Below are positions 45,217 through 56,330 of a stretch of DNA of 64,000 bases, piece after piece; position 1 is the first letter of the stretch; each line of letters opens with the position of its first letter. Source of the stretch: Choristoneura fumiferana (Eukaryota; Arthropoda; Insecta; Lepidoptera; Tortricidae). Under the pieces are notes generated by a model, which made no database searches, was not told the DNA's origin, and saw only the letters and a list, made by a program, of their open reading frames with translations. A program made the position numbers and the translations under genes. The DNA lies in NCBI RefSeq assembly GCF_025370935.1, contig NC_133499.1, positions 1-64,000 on the forward strand, read 5' to 3'.

Positions 45217-45457
45217 GCTACATCCTTGTTCCTCATAACCCTTGCGTATATTTTTATGTACTTTCAGTAGATCAAATAATTTTAAAAATATTTGTAGAGA
45301 ACATATTTTTGAGTTTCCAGTTGTGTAGATATTACTGAAAGGCTTGCTCATGTGTACATATGTTTGATTGATGAATCTGCTCAGATATAAAAGTACCCTT
45401 CCATGTACATTTATATTTGAAGCCTTGGTTATGCTCATATATTTGAACTCGACTGTA

Positions 45458-45520
45458 CAAGCTTTGCTTAGTTTGGTACTTGGTCAATTGGTGTCAAGTG
45501 TCCCACGATATTTTTTTTTT
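45458..45520 (+). repeat. SINE family C, 3' fragment
   Basis: ACAAGCTTTGCTTAGTTTGG and GGTGTCAAGTGTCCCACGAT, then a T run. Confidence 0.7.
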
Positions 45521-45730
45521 ATGCTAATTTTTATACTGTCGATTTATCAATACAATTTGATTTCCCTGCCAAAATTTGGTTTACCTCTTTGCTCCAATTA
45601 CATATGCAAACTATATAGTTCGCCAGTTTTTCTGTATCACATGTCAAGAAATTGTAATCCAGGTGTAACGTTATAGCTTGCGGTGGTGTAGCTTTATTAT
45701 AATCCGAGATATTACTTATTAGAAAACAGT

Positions 45731-45942
45731 TTAAAAATTTCGTATACAATATTTTCTATCTGTGCAATCTGTATGGTTGAGCATTTCAAAAATTGCAGTT
45801 TTTCGTATTCGTGATGCTAGTGCCAATCTGCATTTGAACGAGTTTTCGACTCTTAAAACTTTATTTAATTTCGCTTGCAATTTTGTCAGCTGTTTCTTCG
45901 TGGACTCTGCTTCAGAATTCCATTTTTTGTTCTTACGAATTC
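45731..45942 (-). pseudogene. THAP-type gene, last exon (coiled coil)
   Basis: Opens after TTTTCAG (AG 45943-45944) in phase 1 and stays open for 69 residues to TAA 45731-45733. Residues such as STKKQLTKLQAKLNKVLRVE have heptad-like Leu/Val spacing typical of the coiled coil that follows THAP domains. A Cys-containing tail, TDCTDRKYCIRNF, ends the protein. The exon itself is intact. It is scored pseudogene because the upstream zinc-finger exon is broken. The phase-1 acceptor matches the donor of the 51620 exon and not the mannosidase, so this gene ends here and is separate. Confidence 0.6.
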
Positions 45943-46219
45943 CTGAAAATTAATAAAATGAATTATTGATTGGAAATGTAAGAAACTGAACTAATTATAA
46001 TGCATTATATATAATGCTGTATTGGATTAACACTAAGATAAGATCGCATAGCTGATCAACTAGTCAAGTAGGATTTTGCGGAAGGTCCGTCGAGATCGCA
46101 ACACCATTTTACTCTCTATTCTTATCGCTGATCAGCAAGACACAGCTAGAGGCACAACCAGAGGCATTTCAATCTCAGACTTCTAGGCTGGCAACGTATT
46201 AGTAATTTTTTAGCTTTGC

Positions 46220-47047
46220 TAGTGTACCTATCAGGTGTTACATTTGCTAGTTTTCTTTCAATTGAAATATGTCTTAAATCAATTATTATAGTAATAAGAT
46301 TTTGAGCACAAGTAATACAATACCATACAACTATTTTTATTGAACACCACAAATCAACACAATGTACAAGAAAATCGCTCGCCGCGCATTCGGTAAAGCG
46401 TAGTCAGGGCCGGGCCGTTACGCCAGCTAGGCCTTAAGCCATAATAATTACAAGAGAAGGTGCCACACACCTCTTAGCTGTATGCCAGTAATCAAGATTT
46501 TTCGGACGATTAAGTAGGAAATGCTATGGTGTAGGTTGCGGTAACACATGACCCGACAAGTCACTAAATGCAGGTAAACTCTCTCTCTCTCACTTTTAAA
46601 AAGTAATTTTAAACTTGCACTTTGTGAAAAACCTAATCTAATTTGGCGTCATGGGGCATTATCAGAGGAAGCCTTAAGTTTACCTTTTGTATTATTTTTG
46701 TGAAAGTATAAATAAAGCTGTCGTCGACACGACAGCCTTGGGATCAATCGGGTAGAAGAAAAAACTCGCAGTTCGGGTAGTGGACTGTATTTCTTCGGGT
46801 AATTCGTATCGCGAATCGAAAAATCAATGTAACTTTCAACAACATACTTTTATGGGGTGTATAAGTTTGAATTCAATTTTCTCATAATCACCTTTTCTGG
46901 CTTTTGAGTTTCAACAATTTTTTTAAAAATATCTTTTAAACCTACATGCATGTTTCTTACATGGTTCGATAGCTAAATGTATGTAGATTATGGGGATATC
47001 AATAACTCAATACCGACAACAAGGTACCTTTTCCCAGATAACGCCAC
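46220..47047. other. Unassigned intronic sequence
   Basis: Contains an AATAAAG followed by a short hairpin GCTGTCGT-CGAC-ACGACAGC at 46717-46736, and a CTCTCTCTCTCTC run near 46580. A weak family A relic lies at 46150-46215. No gene supported. Confidence 0.35.
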
Positions 47048-47101
47048 AAATCTAATTAGAAACTACTTAAAACTACAGCGTCGCGTGGCCGTCAGCAACA
47101 T
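47048..47101 (-). repeat. Bel/Pao 3' LTR, first 54 bases only
   Basis: Reads TGTTGCTGACGGCCACGCGA then CGCTGTAGTTTTAAGTAGTT and ATTAGATTTG on the minus strand, matching 51269-51322. The rest of the LTR is absent. Confidence 0.75.
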
Positions 47102-48060
47102 TTCCCCCCGCCGCATCCGCAGCGGAGGCTCCTTCTTCAGTCGGGAGAACAGCCAGCCGCCGGAACACGCCGCCCGTCGTGCGCACGTCCGCGCTCCGGA
47201 CGCCACCATCCGGTCCGGGGAAGACAGCTTCTATGACCCCGCGCGACCGCACGTTCCGGGGCAGGTTGGCGTCTGATCCGATGGCGCAGCGCATAGTCGC
47301 GCAGCGCTGGCAGCCACTCGGTGCAGGCGGCGCGCAGCTCGGTGTCGGCCTCGCGGAAACATGTAGCGTTATCGCTGTACATGAGCCGGGGCCACCCGCG
47401 ACGAGCCGTCAAGCGCCGCAGCCAGCGCCATGATGGCGGAGTCGGTGGAGAGGTTGACCACCGTCTCGAGATGGACGGCGCGCGTCGTAAGGCACGTGAA
47501 CAGCGCCACCCATCTCTTCTCGTGCCGCCGTCCGATGGTGAGGGGGCCGAAATAATCGACCCCGCAGTTGGTGAAGGGCCGGCAGTGCGGCTCGATCCGA
47601 GCCCGCGGCAGGTCGCTCATCGCTGGAGGTCGGGCTGTCGCGCGTCGCAAGGCGCACGTGCGGCAGGCGCGCGCCACCTTCTTAACGGTGGAGCGCAGAT
47701 GGAGCACCCACAGCCGGTGCCGCAGGTCATTGACCACCCGCTCGTTGGATGAGTGGGCGGCGTCGCGGTGCGCCCTCTCGATCAGAAGGCGCACGAAGGC
47801 GTGTCGCCCATCAAGAATGCCGGGCCTCTTCTCTAGGCCCGGCACCGGCGCGGCGTTGATTCGCCCGCGCATCCGCAGCAGGCCGTCCTCCAGGACGGGG
47901 TCGAGCGCGTAAGGGCGGCTCCTCTTCGGTAGCCTCTCCCCGCTTTGGAGGAGGCGAAGTCGTTCGTCTGGCACCTCCGTTGGTAGAGGTGCTCCTCTCG
48001 TCGCACTAAGTCGATAGTTCGCTTTTTACAGCGCGGTTCGGTGGCTCGAATGAGTTTTTC
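47073..48060 (-). pseudogene. Bel/Pao integrase remnant
   Basis: The main open stretch (47369-47974) has the His/Cys zinc-binding segment (RLLIERAHRDAAHSSNERVV ... CRTC), then the integrase core starting CGVDYFGPLTIG with its first Asp and CLTTRAVHLE. The second catalytic Asp is in YSDNATCFR, in another frame (47137-47412). The region expected to carry the catalytic Glu is not recognisable. The C-terminal RNVRSRGVIEAVFPGPDG motif, which closes Bel/Pao pol, follows in a third frame. At least two frameshifts. Confidence 0.85.
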
Positions 48061-48229
48061 GAAACTCGAAAATCGCAAAATCTCTGGTAGCTGTCCACTC
48101 GCGGTGACTTGTCACTCGCACTGTTATCGCTTGCACTCACCAATAAGCTGGCTTCTCGCATTGTCGGAGGTTCCTGCGGCCACTGGTTCTCTGGCAGGCG
48201 CAGAAAATCGTGCCTGGTGAACTACCGGT

Positions 48230-48741
48230 CGGTGGCGGCGATCTCGGGAGTACTGTCCGCTCGCGTAGCGTCGTCAGCCGGGATCGCTTGGGTCGGTACC
48301 CAGCGCCACTGCTCGGGCTGGGTTAGTTCGGCTATCTCGCTGAGCAAATGGCGTGTAGCGTTTGGCGTCGTCCCGTATCCACGACAACACCGTTCGTGAA
48401 TCGCTCCACCGGACGACGCGCTCCAACTGAAGTCGCTGTTTAGCGACGATCGTAGCCGCCAGGCGGGCCCCGATGAGGGCCGCCTGCAGCTCCATCCGCG
48501 GGATGCTGTTGCCGCAGGGGGGCGACCTTGGCTCTTCCAGCCACCAAAGTCGTCGTAACCGCCCATGCGGCGTCGGTCGTTTGCAGGTAGTTCGCTACGG
48601 CGTAGGCGCTCTCGCTCGCGTCTACGAACGCGTGGAGCTCGTAGTGGCCGAGCGCGTAGCTCCGGTTCAGGCGTAGCGCTGCTATGGCCGGCAAGCCGCG
48701 CGCCCACCGGATGAACGCGCCGCCGTCCTCGGCGTCCAGAC
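48230..48741 (-). pseudogene. Bel/Pao RNase H remnant
   Basis: Successive frames read ELHAFVDASESAYA, then RMELQAALIGARLA and WSDSRTVLSWIRDDAKRYTP, then EQWRWVPTQAIPADDATR. These are the RNase H active-site region and the end of the pol core in Bel/Pao elements. Two frame changes occur within 500 bases. The reverse transcriptase palm that should precede it is missing, its place being taken by mariner sequence. Confidence 0.85.
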
Positions 48742-48848
48742 GAAACAGACGAAAAGATTTTCGATATTGAAGAGAAGTACAATAAACAGAATGATAGAGT
48801 GTACGCTAGGAGTTCTGAAGAGTATTCTCTGATCTTATTACGGACCAA

Positions 48849-49276
48849 CTGAGGTTCATTTTTGCGAAAAAGGGGTCAAAATCAGTGCGAAAGTGTACCA
48901 AGAGACGGTTTTGGATAAGCATGTCAAAGATCTGCCCAACACGCTATTTTCAGGACATAATTTTGTGTTCCAGCCGGATTCTGCGCCAGCACACAAAGCC
49001 AAGACCACTCAAGCCTGGTTTGACCGTCAAAAAATCGACTTTATAAAACACGAAGATTGGCCTTCCTCCAGTCCGGACCTTAATCCTCTGGACTTTAAAA
49101 TTTGGCAGGTCTTAGAGGGGAAGGTCTGTGCTAAACCCATAAAAATTTGGAGAGCCTGAAGTAATATTTAAGAAAAGCAGTCGCTGAAATAGACATGAAA
49201 ATGGTGCGTGCTGCGATAGACGACTGGCTGCGCCGATTAAGGGCCTGTATTAAAAACAAAGGAAGTCATTTTGAAT
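48849..49276 (+). mobile_element. Mariner-like transposase C-terminal fragment
   Basis: Plus-strand reading from TEVHFCEKGVKISAKVYQET through FVFQPDSAPAHKAK to WPSSSPDLNPLDFKIWQVLE. DSAPAHKA and SSPDLNPLDF are the second and third catalytic-Asp regions of mariner/Tc1-type transposases. A one-base shift and a TAA then interrupt the tail, which ends IKNKGSHFE. The N-terminal half is missing. It is embedded, in opposite orientation, in the Bel/Pao pol region. Confidence 0.88.
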
Positions 49277-49524
49277 AATTTTAAATAATTTTAATTTTTT
49301 ATTAAATGTACTTTAAAATGGTATATAATTTATTCAAAACTGATTGGTACTTTGTTTTGATCCTTATTTTCATTTGTGACAGAACTTTGGGACTGACTAC
49401 GTAGTTATTTGGGCAAATAAGATTTAGGAGAAATATCTACTGGTGAAATACCGATACGTAGATTAGCCGAATAATTAAGGCTGGGAATATACGTCAGATT
49501 TTTCGATAAGTACGTCTTTGATTG

Positions 49525-49690
49525 CAGTAGGTGGGGCCCTCCAGCAGGAAGTCACTGAGACAGCGGCCCTGGCTTCGGCTCCGCCGCGTCAAACACCAGG
49601 CGCAGCTTGCCGGGCTTATTGACGTTCCTCACCGCGAAGTGCGGCAGGACCCAGGCGCGTGGGTCGAATACCTCTTCGCCGCTCGCGGGC
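49525..49690 (-). pseudogene. Bel/Pao reverse transcriptase N-terminal fragment
   Basis: On the minus strand FDPRAWVLPHFAVRNVNKPG then KLRLVFDAAEPKPG matches the start of the Bel/Pao reverse transcriptase domain, and breaks off near GGPHLLQSK. Protease and linker sequence before it are largely missing. The GTKG-type and catalytic YVDD-type regions are not present. Confidence 0.8.
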
Positions 49691-50105
49691 TCGGCGTAGT
49701 TCTTCGCGAACAGATTCAGAACGGCTCACTCGCCCACGGCACATTTTTAGAAGCACTTTGGACCCGTCGTTGTCCTCGCGCACTGTTGCCACAGATTGTT
49801 CGTCCGCGGTCGGCGCCTGCCCACCCGGAGGCGGCGCCGATTTCGATGTTGATGGCCGTTCCGGGGGCGGCACGCGGTCGCGATCGTCGACGGTTTGGAG
49901 TTGCAGCAGCGGATGGCGCACGTGGCGGCACCAGTCGACGCGGCAGGTGACGCGGCGGTGCTGCCGGTCGAGGCACCGGAAGCAGACCCGGTTGTCGCGT
50001 GCCCACCGCCAGCGCTCGTTCACCGCCATCTGCGCGACCCATTTGCAGCGCGGAGTTGGATGGCCGCCTCCGCAGGCGAGGCAATTGCGCGCGTCCTGCG
50101 CCTCA
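49616..50105 (-). pseudogene. Bel/Pao Gag zinc knuckles and protease start
   Basis: Reads NCLACGGGHPTPRCKWVAQM with a Cys-x2-Cys-x3-His-x4-Cys knuckle, then CFRCLDRQHRRVTC as a second one, followed by a Pro-rich linker and GSKVLLKM, the typical approach to the protease. The frame differs by one from the upstream Gag ORF. Confidence 0.8.
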
Positions 50106-50966
50106 GTGGTTTAGATCGGTCGCTGGATCGGCTTCGCTGGTTTGGCAGGCGTCGGTCGGGCCACCTCTCGTCGGGACGGCTGCGGCGGCGGCGGACTTCG
50201 TACCCCCTGAAGTGTAAGCGTATCGGAGGGCACGGTCCACCTCGCGCATGAGAAAGCGCGAAAGTACCATGATCTGCGGCTCCATCGTGGTTATCTGCTC
50301 GGCCGCGTAGTCGCCGAAGCGTGCCCGGAGATGCTGGCTCAGCTTCTCCATGACATTCCGCGCGAGCAGGGGGCTGGCGAGGTAGCCCTGCTGCTCAATG
50401 GACCCCAGCACTGTCACTATGGTCTGCAACTTCACCGCGAATGTGTTGATCTCGGTGGTGGTCGATCCCAAGCGCGGCAGCTTCTTTAAGTCGTCCAAGG
50501 CTTTTGATGCCAGGACCTCTGGACGTCCGTAACACTGCCGCTGGGTCTGCATCACCGCCTCGGGGTTGGCGGCAGTGTGCAGCAGCGACTCCACTACTTC
50601 GCGTGCGGGGCCGCGCAAACATGAGCGCAGCCGCGCCATGTTATCGTTTGGCGTGAAGCTGTACGCCTTCGACGATTCGTTGTAAGCCGCCTGGAACGGC
50701 AGCCACTCCCTCGCCGCATCGGAGAAGGAAGGCAGCTCGTACACTTGGCGCGGTGGTGGACGCACCCGCGCCATCTTTTCCAGTGCCTCGGCGAGCTTCT
50801 CGATGCCTCGCTGGTGGCGAACGGCGCCGCTTGTGTTCGGGTGGTGGCGGAGATAGGCACCGCTTCGGCTCCGGTTTAGGCGCCTGTTGAGGCGTCGGTT
50901 GCTACGCCATGCTGCGCCGGAACCAATCAGCCCGCCGAGGTGCGCATCAACGGAGAAGTAGCCCAT
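50103..50966 (-). pseudogene. Bel/Pao Gag
   Basis: 287-codon open frame. The middle (ELPSFSDAAREWLPFQAAYN, NDNMARLRSCLRGPAREVVE, and ALDDLKKLPRLGS) is the capsid-like Gag region typical of Bel/Pao elements. It ends at TGA just before the zinc knuckles, which continue in the next frame, so one base was gained or lost near 50105. Confidence 0.85.
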
Positions 50967-51322
50967 TCATATCGCAGTCGTCGCATTTATTATTCGGTAT
51001 GGGCTAGTGTCGCAAAAATCAACTTCAAAAATCATTATTTCGGGAAACTTAACCTAATTAAAGCTAAATTACAGTACTAATATACAATAATCTTAAAATC
51101 TAATTAGAATCTATATAATTGAAGCTTAAGGGGCTGTTTCACCATCCATTGATTAGCGTTAACCGACGGTTAAATGTGATGCCGTCTCCGTTTATTCTAA
51201 CACAACAAATAGAGACATCACATCTAACCGTCAGTTAACACTAATCAACGGGTGGTGAAACAGCCTCTAAATCTAATTAGAAACTAATTAAAACTACAGC
51301 GTCGCGTGGTTGTCCGCAACAA
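50967..51322 (-). repeat. Bel/Pao 5' LTR and leader, with inserted MITE
   Basis: Starts TGTTGCGGACAACCACGCGA at 51322. The LTR is interrupted by the hairpin element at 51130-51268 and resumes with ATTCTAATTAGATTTTAAG. The exact 3' limit and the primer-binding site were not determined. Confidence 0.65.
51130..51268. mobile_element. Palindromic MITE inside the Bel/Pao LTR
   Basis: GGCTGTTTCACCATCCATTG, TTAGCGTTAACCGACGGTTA and ATGTGATG are mirrored by CATCACATCTAACCGTCAGT, TAACACTAATCAACGGGTGG and TGAAACAGCC. Arms about 55 bp, short centre. It was inserted after the retrotransposon. Confidence 0.85.
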
Positions 51323-51324
51323 AA

Positions 51325-51562
51325 GCAGAGGGTCGTGGGTTCCAGCCCAGCTCCGAGTTCTTCGGAATTTATATGCGGAATTACATTTGTAATTTACCAT
51401 GAGCTCTTTGGTGAAGGCAAACATCGTGAGGAACACTGCACACTCCTGCGAAGAAATTCAATGGCGTGTGTGAAGTTCTCAATCCGCACTAGGCCTGCGT
51501 GAGAACTATAGCCCAAGCTCACTCATTGTGAGAGGAGGCCTGTGCCCAGCAGTACGGCGTAA
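51325..51562 (+). repeat. SINE family B, head truncated
   Basis: Begins at the B-box region (AGCAGAGGGTCGTGGGTT) directly after the Bel/Pao LTR start and ends AATAGGCTGATGA. It is more diverged than the other copies. Confidence 0.75.
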
Positions 51563-51619
51563 ATAGGCTGATGATAACGATAAATAAATAAATAAATATG
51601 TGGGTGACCAGTTGCTTAC

Positions 51620-51715
51620 CTGAAGTTCTAGGCTTTGGAATATCAATGGTGATACCAGCTGTCTTGTTCAAGGAAGCAATTCCAGCAGCTATTTCTCCAG
51701 TTGGAACCTGTACAC
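51620..51715 (-). pseudogene. THAP-type gene, exon 4
   Basis: 96-base exon with TTGCAG before 51715 and GTAAGC after 51620, phase 1 at both ends. It reads VQVPTGEIAAGIASLNKTAG then ITIDIPKPRTS. A low-complexity linker with no recognisable domain, as is usual between the zinc finger and coiled coil. Intact by itself. Confidence 0.6.
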
Positions 51716-52279
51716 CTGCAATCCCCAAATATATAATTATAATATTATATGAAAACAGCTATTTGTATAGAATGCTATAAATTGGGGATCAAGCAGTTGC
51801 AAAATTTCGTTTCAAGATCTTATACAATTCTTTACACCTCAATGACTGATTGAGTGAGTAGAAATGTTGGACAACGTAAAGAGAACTTAATTCAAATCTA
51901 CAATACATACTTTCACTCATATAGTAATGTATGTATGTATGTAAAGCTCTTTATTGTACAGAAAATTTAATTTTAATTCAATTTCATTTTTTTTTATTCA
52001 ATTCAAACTACACATACAATTTTTTTTTTCAAAAATGGTGGTACTTTACAATAAATTACACTGACTCCTACACTAGCCAAGGCCTGTTCTGTAGGTAACC
52101 AATTTGTATGTTGGTTAACAAAACTGAGGCGGAAAGTTAATACATTTTACCATATTAATTGTTAAACCATCTAGACTATTATTATTATAAAATTATATTA
52201 GTGAACAAAGGTATTCAAAAATTAAATTTAGCACTAGTTGTAAATGAGGTACTTTCTAAAATTTAATCGAAATTATGGT

Positions 52280-52282
52280 GAT

Positions 52283-52362
<80 letters not shown>

Positions 52363-52366
52363 TGTG

Positions 52367-52414
<48 letters not shown>

Positions 52415-52434
52415 TGTGTGTGTGTGTGTGTGTG
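52280..52434 (+). repeat. TG/CGTG microsatellite
   Basis: Begins as a TG dinucleotide run (about 28 units), passes into CGTG tetranucleotides and returns to TG. All ORFs over it are artefacts of the repeat. Confidence 0.97.
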
Positions 52435-52503
52435 GCAAAATCATCCCTAACAGGGATCTCTTCCAGTTGACATTGAGTTTCAGTTAAATTCTTGTGTTTA
52501 GAT

Positions 52504-52775
52504 GACCAGATGGACTAGTGGTTAGAGAACCTGACTACGAAGCTTGAGGTCCCGGGTTCGATTCCCGTGTCGGGGCAGATATTTGTATGAAAAATACGAA
52601 TGTTTGTTCTCGGGTCTTGGGTGTTTAATATGTATTTAAGTATGTATCTATATCTACATAATTATATTTATCCGTTGCTTAGTTACCCATACCACAAGCT
52701 TTGCTAAGCTTACTTTGGGACTAGGTCAATTGGTGTGAATTGTCCCGTGATATTTATTATTATTATTATTATTGT
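52504..52775 (+). repeat. SINE family C, full-length
   Basis: GATGGACTAGTGGTTAGAGA, GGGTTCGATTCCCGTG and GTGAATTGTCCCGTGATATT, followed by an ATT microsatellite at the 3' end. Confidence 0.85.
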
Positions 52776-52867
52776 GTATCAATTTTTTTGTTTATCTTAT
52801 GCTGGTTTCCGAATAAACACTATAGTTGGCAAAAGAGCTTTTACTAAAAATTGCATTTTTACAAGCT

Positions 52868-53150
52868 TTTATTTAGTTTCACCTACTCCCGTTGTCTGTC
52901 TCTGTCTGTAGTCAAATCTTGCAAGTATAATTTGACCAACTTCCAGTAGTCAGATTGACTTGAAATTTGGAATACTTATATAAATCGCGTGACAACACAA
53001 TAATCTGGTAGTAACATCCTAGTAGTCCAGCCAGGATTGTCTCTGCAGGGCGGAACTCTTCAACGGTTAATAGCATCGACTTGAAATTTGGTATACAAAT
53101 GTAATTTGGGTGACAATGCAAGTACAGTCAACAAAAAGAACAGTCAGCGT
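52868..53150 (+). repeat. Repeat family I
   Basis: CTTTTATTTAGTTTCACCTA, CCAACTTCCAGTAGTCAGAT, GGAACTCTTCAACGGTTAAT and GTGACAATGCAAGTACAGTC match 18352-18640. Confidence 0.7.
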
Positions 53151-53630
53151 AAAAAGCTTGTATTCAAAATGAAATTTTTATGGTTAGGTTATTAATAGAA
53201 AACTTATTTGTTTTCGAGGTATGGTACATACCCTAAAAAGTAATATACATATATTTTTTTTAATATAGTAGTTAAATATAAATGTATTGTGTCCTGTATT
53301 GGCTGTCACATATCTTGCTTGTCACAAACATAAACCTAATTATTTATACTAATTACTTATTTAGATTAATTGGAAAAAAATTAGTTTGCCAAAACTAGTC
53401 AGTCTCCCATGTTGTCATGAGGCAATTAAAATTTTACTAACAGAAGTGAAAATGGTAAATTATGCAAATCCGTGTAATTCAAATACAGGCACCCAACAGA
53501 ATGCACACATTTTCATCAATAATAGTGTATTCCAAAATTGATTTGCTTGGTTCGCATACACATAACTGTATCTACTTACATCACCCACTTCAATATAAGT
53601 CTGTTTAAATAAACAACAGTCGCATGAAAT
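53151..53630. other. Unassigned intronic sequence
   Basis: AT-rich intron of the THAP-type gene. No features supported. Confidence 0.4.
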
Positions 53631-53633
53631 TAC

Positions 53634-53711
53634 CTGCAGTGCTTGTTGTAGGCAAATCTGTATTAAAGGTGTCTATTGTCCTTGCAGCAGATACTTCAAT
53701 TTGAGTTGAAC
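53634..53711 (-). pseudogene. THAP-type gene, exon 3
   Basis: 78-base exon with TTACAG before 53711 and GTAATT after 53634, phase 1 at both ends. It reads STQIEVSAARTIDTFNTDLP then TTSTA and joins in frame to exons 2 and 4 through split Gly codons. Ser/Thr-rich linker. Confidence 0.6.
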
Positions 53712-54302
53712 CTGTAATTACAAACAATAAAGTTGTTAGAATCTGGCCAGCAAAAGCTGTCCACGCATTTTTTACCAAACTTTAATCTGGTGTCATTTTA
53801 GAAGACTGTCAAAATTGACATATTGACATTCCACATCAAATTTGTTAAATAATAAATAAATAAATTCTAACCCGGCTTAGATAGTTTCGATATTTCTGCT
53901 CTAAGAAATAAATAAATTATTTTTTGTTCAATTCAACCTACCATTCTCAAAATGCAAAATTTTATAAGATTATATTATAATTAAAATGTTAGAAGACTAT
54001 ATTCAATGCCAATCTGGTCAAAATGGTCCAAAATTGATGCGTCTGGACTGTACATAAATGGACACTGACAAAAGTCATAAAATTGACCAAGGGACTCCTA
54101 AAGTACATCATCAACTTTCACACATTACTATAATTAATGTTGGTGTAGCTTGAAGTCTCGAAGTATAATTTAAGATCTGGAAAATTTTAATAATATCTAA
54201 GTATCAACATTGTTTAAACAGTGTACAGCAAGAGTTGTCAGCCACATTTCTTTTTAATTTGCCGCAGTTTGTCTGGTACAGCTTTCGTTGGCCAATATAA
54301 GT

Positions 54303-54534
54303 CCATCATCATCGTCAGCTCCAGCATATATACAATATGTATATCACACCACTGGCCACAGGCTTCCTCACTGATAGAGGGAGGGCCCAGTGCCCAGTGC
54401 AAGTTGGGAACTTCACACATACCACTGATCACAAGTGCGTGCAGGTTTCCTCACCATGTATTCTTTCACCAAAAAGCTTATGGTTAATGTTATTTCACAC
54501 ATAAATCCGAAAAACTAAGAGGTTTGAATCAACA
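54303..54534 (-). repeat. SINE family B, highly diverged
   Basis: Order is retained (CATCATCATCGTCAGCTCCA, GGCCACAGGCTTCCTCA, GTGCAGGTTTCCTCACCATG, AACTAAGAGGTTTGAATC) but similarity is low. A family A copy begins directly after it. Confidence 0.65.
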
Positions 54535-54535
54535 A

Positions 54536-54810
54536 CAGGTGGTAGGACCTTGTGCAAGGTCCACCCAGAGTTCTATACCACCTTCTTGCTCGCTAATCCT
54601 GCCATGAAGCAGCAGTGCTTGCACTGTTGTGTTTCGGCGTGGAGAGTAAAACAGCCGGTGAAATAACTGGCACTTGAGGTATCCCATCTTAGGCCTCTCG
54701 GTTGGCAACGCATCTGCAATACCCCTGGCGTTGCAGATGTTTATGGGCGGTGGTGATCTCTTACCATCAGGAGACCCACTTGCTTGTTTGCTATCCAGTC
54801 AAAAAAAAAA
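54536..54810 (+). repeat. Repeat family A, full-length
   Basis: CAGGTGGTAGGACCTTGTGC to GCTTGTTTGCTATCCAGTC with a 10-A tail. It lies in the intron just downstream of the THAP exon 2. Confidence 0.85.
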
Positions 54811-54914
54811 CAACAACAACATTCTGCTTGTGAGGTCATAGGTCAACTACCAGACTACCCACCTACCACCTGCGTATCATTATAAATGCAAAGTATTTCT
54901 TTATATATACATAC

Positions 54915-55094
54915 CTGGTAAGTTAAGCACGGGTATTGCAGCTTTGCTCAATCTCTGTTTATCATAACAATATTTTTTTTTGTTGTTGACTCACTGTCCT
55001 ATTCTTGAAAATGTATGTCATCGAACATTCTGACCCCACATTCGAAATCTGTCTATTTCCTTGGCTGGATCCGGAAACACATGAAAACTTACAC
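54915..55094 (-). pseudogene. THAP-type gene, exon 2 (broken zinc finger)
   Basis: 180-base exon with TTATAG before 55094 and GTATGT after 54915, phase 1 at both ends. The start reads VSFHVFPDPAKEIDRFRMWG, matching the THAP signature with its Phe-Pro and Trp. The end reads QRLSKAAIPVLNLP, matching the closing Ala-x-Pro block. Between them the frame carries two TGA codons. In the +1 frame a TYIFKNRTVS segment matches the region just before the second metal-binding pair, but the expected Cys is Ser and the His is not found. Frame is the same at both exon ends. A functional THAP finger cannot be made from this allele. Confidence 0.65.
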
Positions 55095-55225
55095 CTATAA
55101 ATAAAAATAAATATGTTACTCTTTTTTCAGATTCGTGTAAAGCACAATTGCGCACTTGTTCTTATATGTGCACTTGTGTTTTATCCTCATGAAACAAATT
55201 TGCACTTGTGCTTCAAAAGGGATAA

Positions 55226-55900
<675 letters not shown>

Positions 55901-56330
55901 GAACCCTTAAATGATCGCTATACAATGATCTGTCTGTCTTTTAAGATCCTTTTTCATCAGGGACATAGGGCTCTAAGCATAATTTTCCACACGGGACAAT
56001 CTTCAATGTGGAGGTAGCATGCCGAAATTAATATCAATACTCAAACCTGGTGTGCAGTACCTTGAAGCTCTGTAAAAAATTAACCTTCGAAATCAACCCA
56101 AACAAAATATACCCTCATTAAAAAAGGTGTTTCCATACAAATTACCTACAAGTTGTCCTAAAAACTTGAAATTTGGTATAAAGGTAGCTTTTATAGCAGT
56201 CAATCAAAAAAATCTGAAAATCTTAATTTTTCAGTGACCAATATAAAATACATTTTACTTAGGCGCAGGGTTGCTGTATTTTTGTTACATCTTAATTTTT
56301 ACACTTAGAATTTTTTACCAAAATTAAGGC

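Larger units (their letters stand above)
47048..51322 (-). mobile_element. Bel/Pao-type LTR retrotransposon, internally deleted
   Basis: Oriented minus: 5' LTR near 50.97-51.32 kb, gag, then pieces of protease, reverse transcriptase, RNase H and integrase, and the start of a 3' LTR at 47048-47101. GC-rich coding DNA contrasts with the AT-rich surroundings. Both LTR starts read TGTTG, then CCACGCGACGCTGTAGTTTT. Frameshifts, a missing polymerase core and a truncated 3' LTR make it inactive. It lies in the intron between the last two THAP-gene exons. Confidence 0.85.

Noticed and set aside
46717..46736. AATAAA followed by a short hairpin as a transcript terminator
   Set aside because: There is no upstream gene on the plus strand to terminate, and hairpin terminators do not apply to polymerase II genes here.
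47179..50251. Many long plus-strand ORFs in the GC-rich block
   Set aside because: Antisense and frame shadows of the Bel/Pao gag and pol. High GC removes stop codons in all frames.
52244..52487. Several ORFs of 60-70 codons rich in Cys/Val or His/Thr
   Set aside because: They are translations of the TG/CGTG microsatellite and have no coding support.
51620..53711. The linker exons as stem-region exons of the mannosidase
   Set aside because: Their donors are phase 1 while the first mannosidase exon needs phase 0. They join in frame to the 45731 exon, which ends with its own stop.
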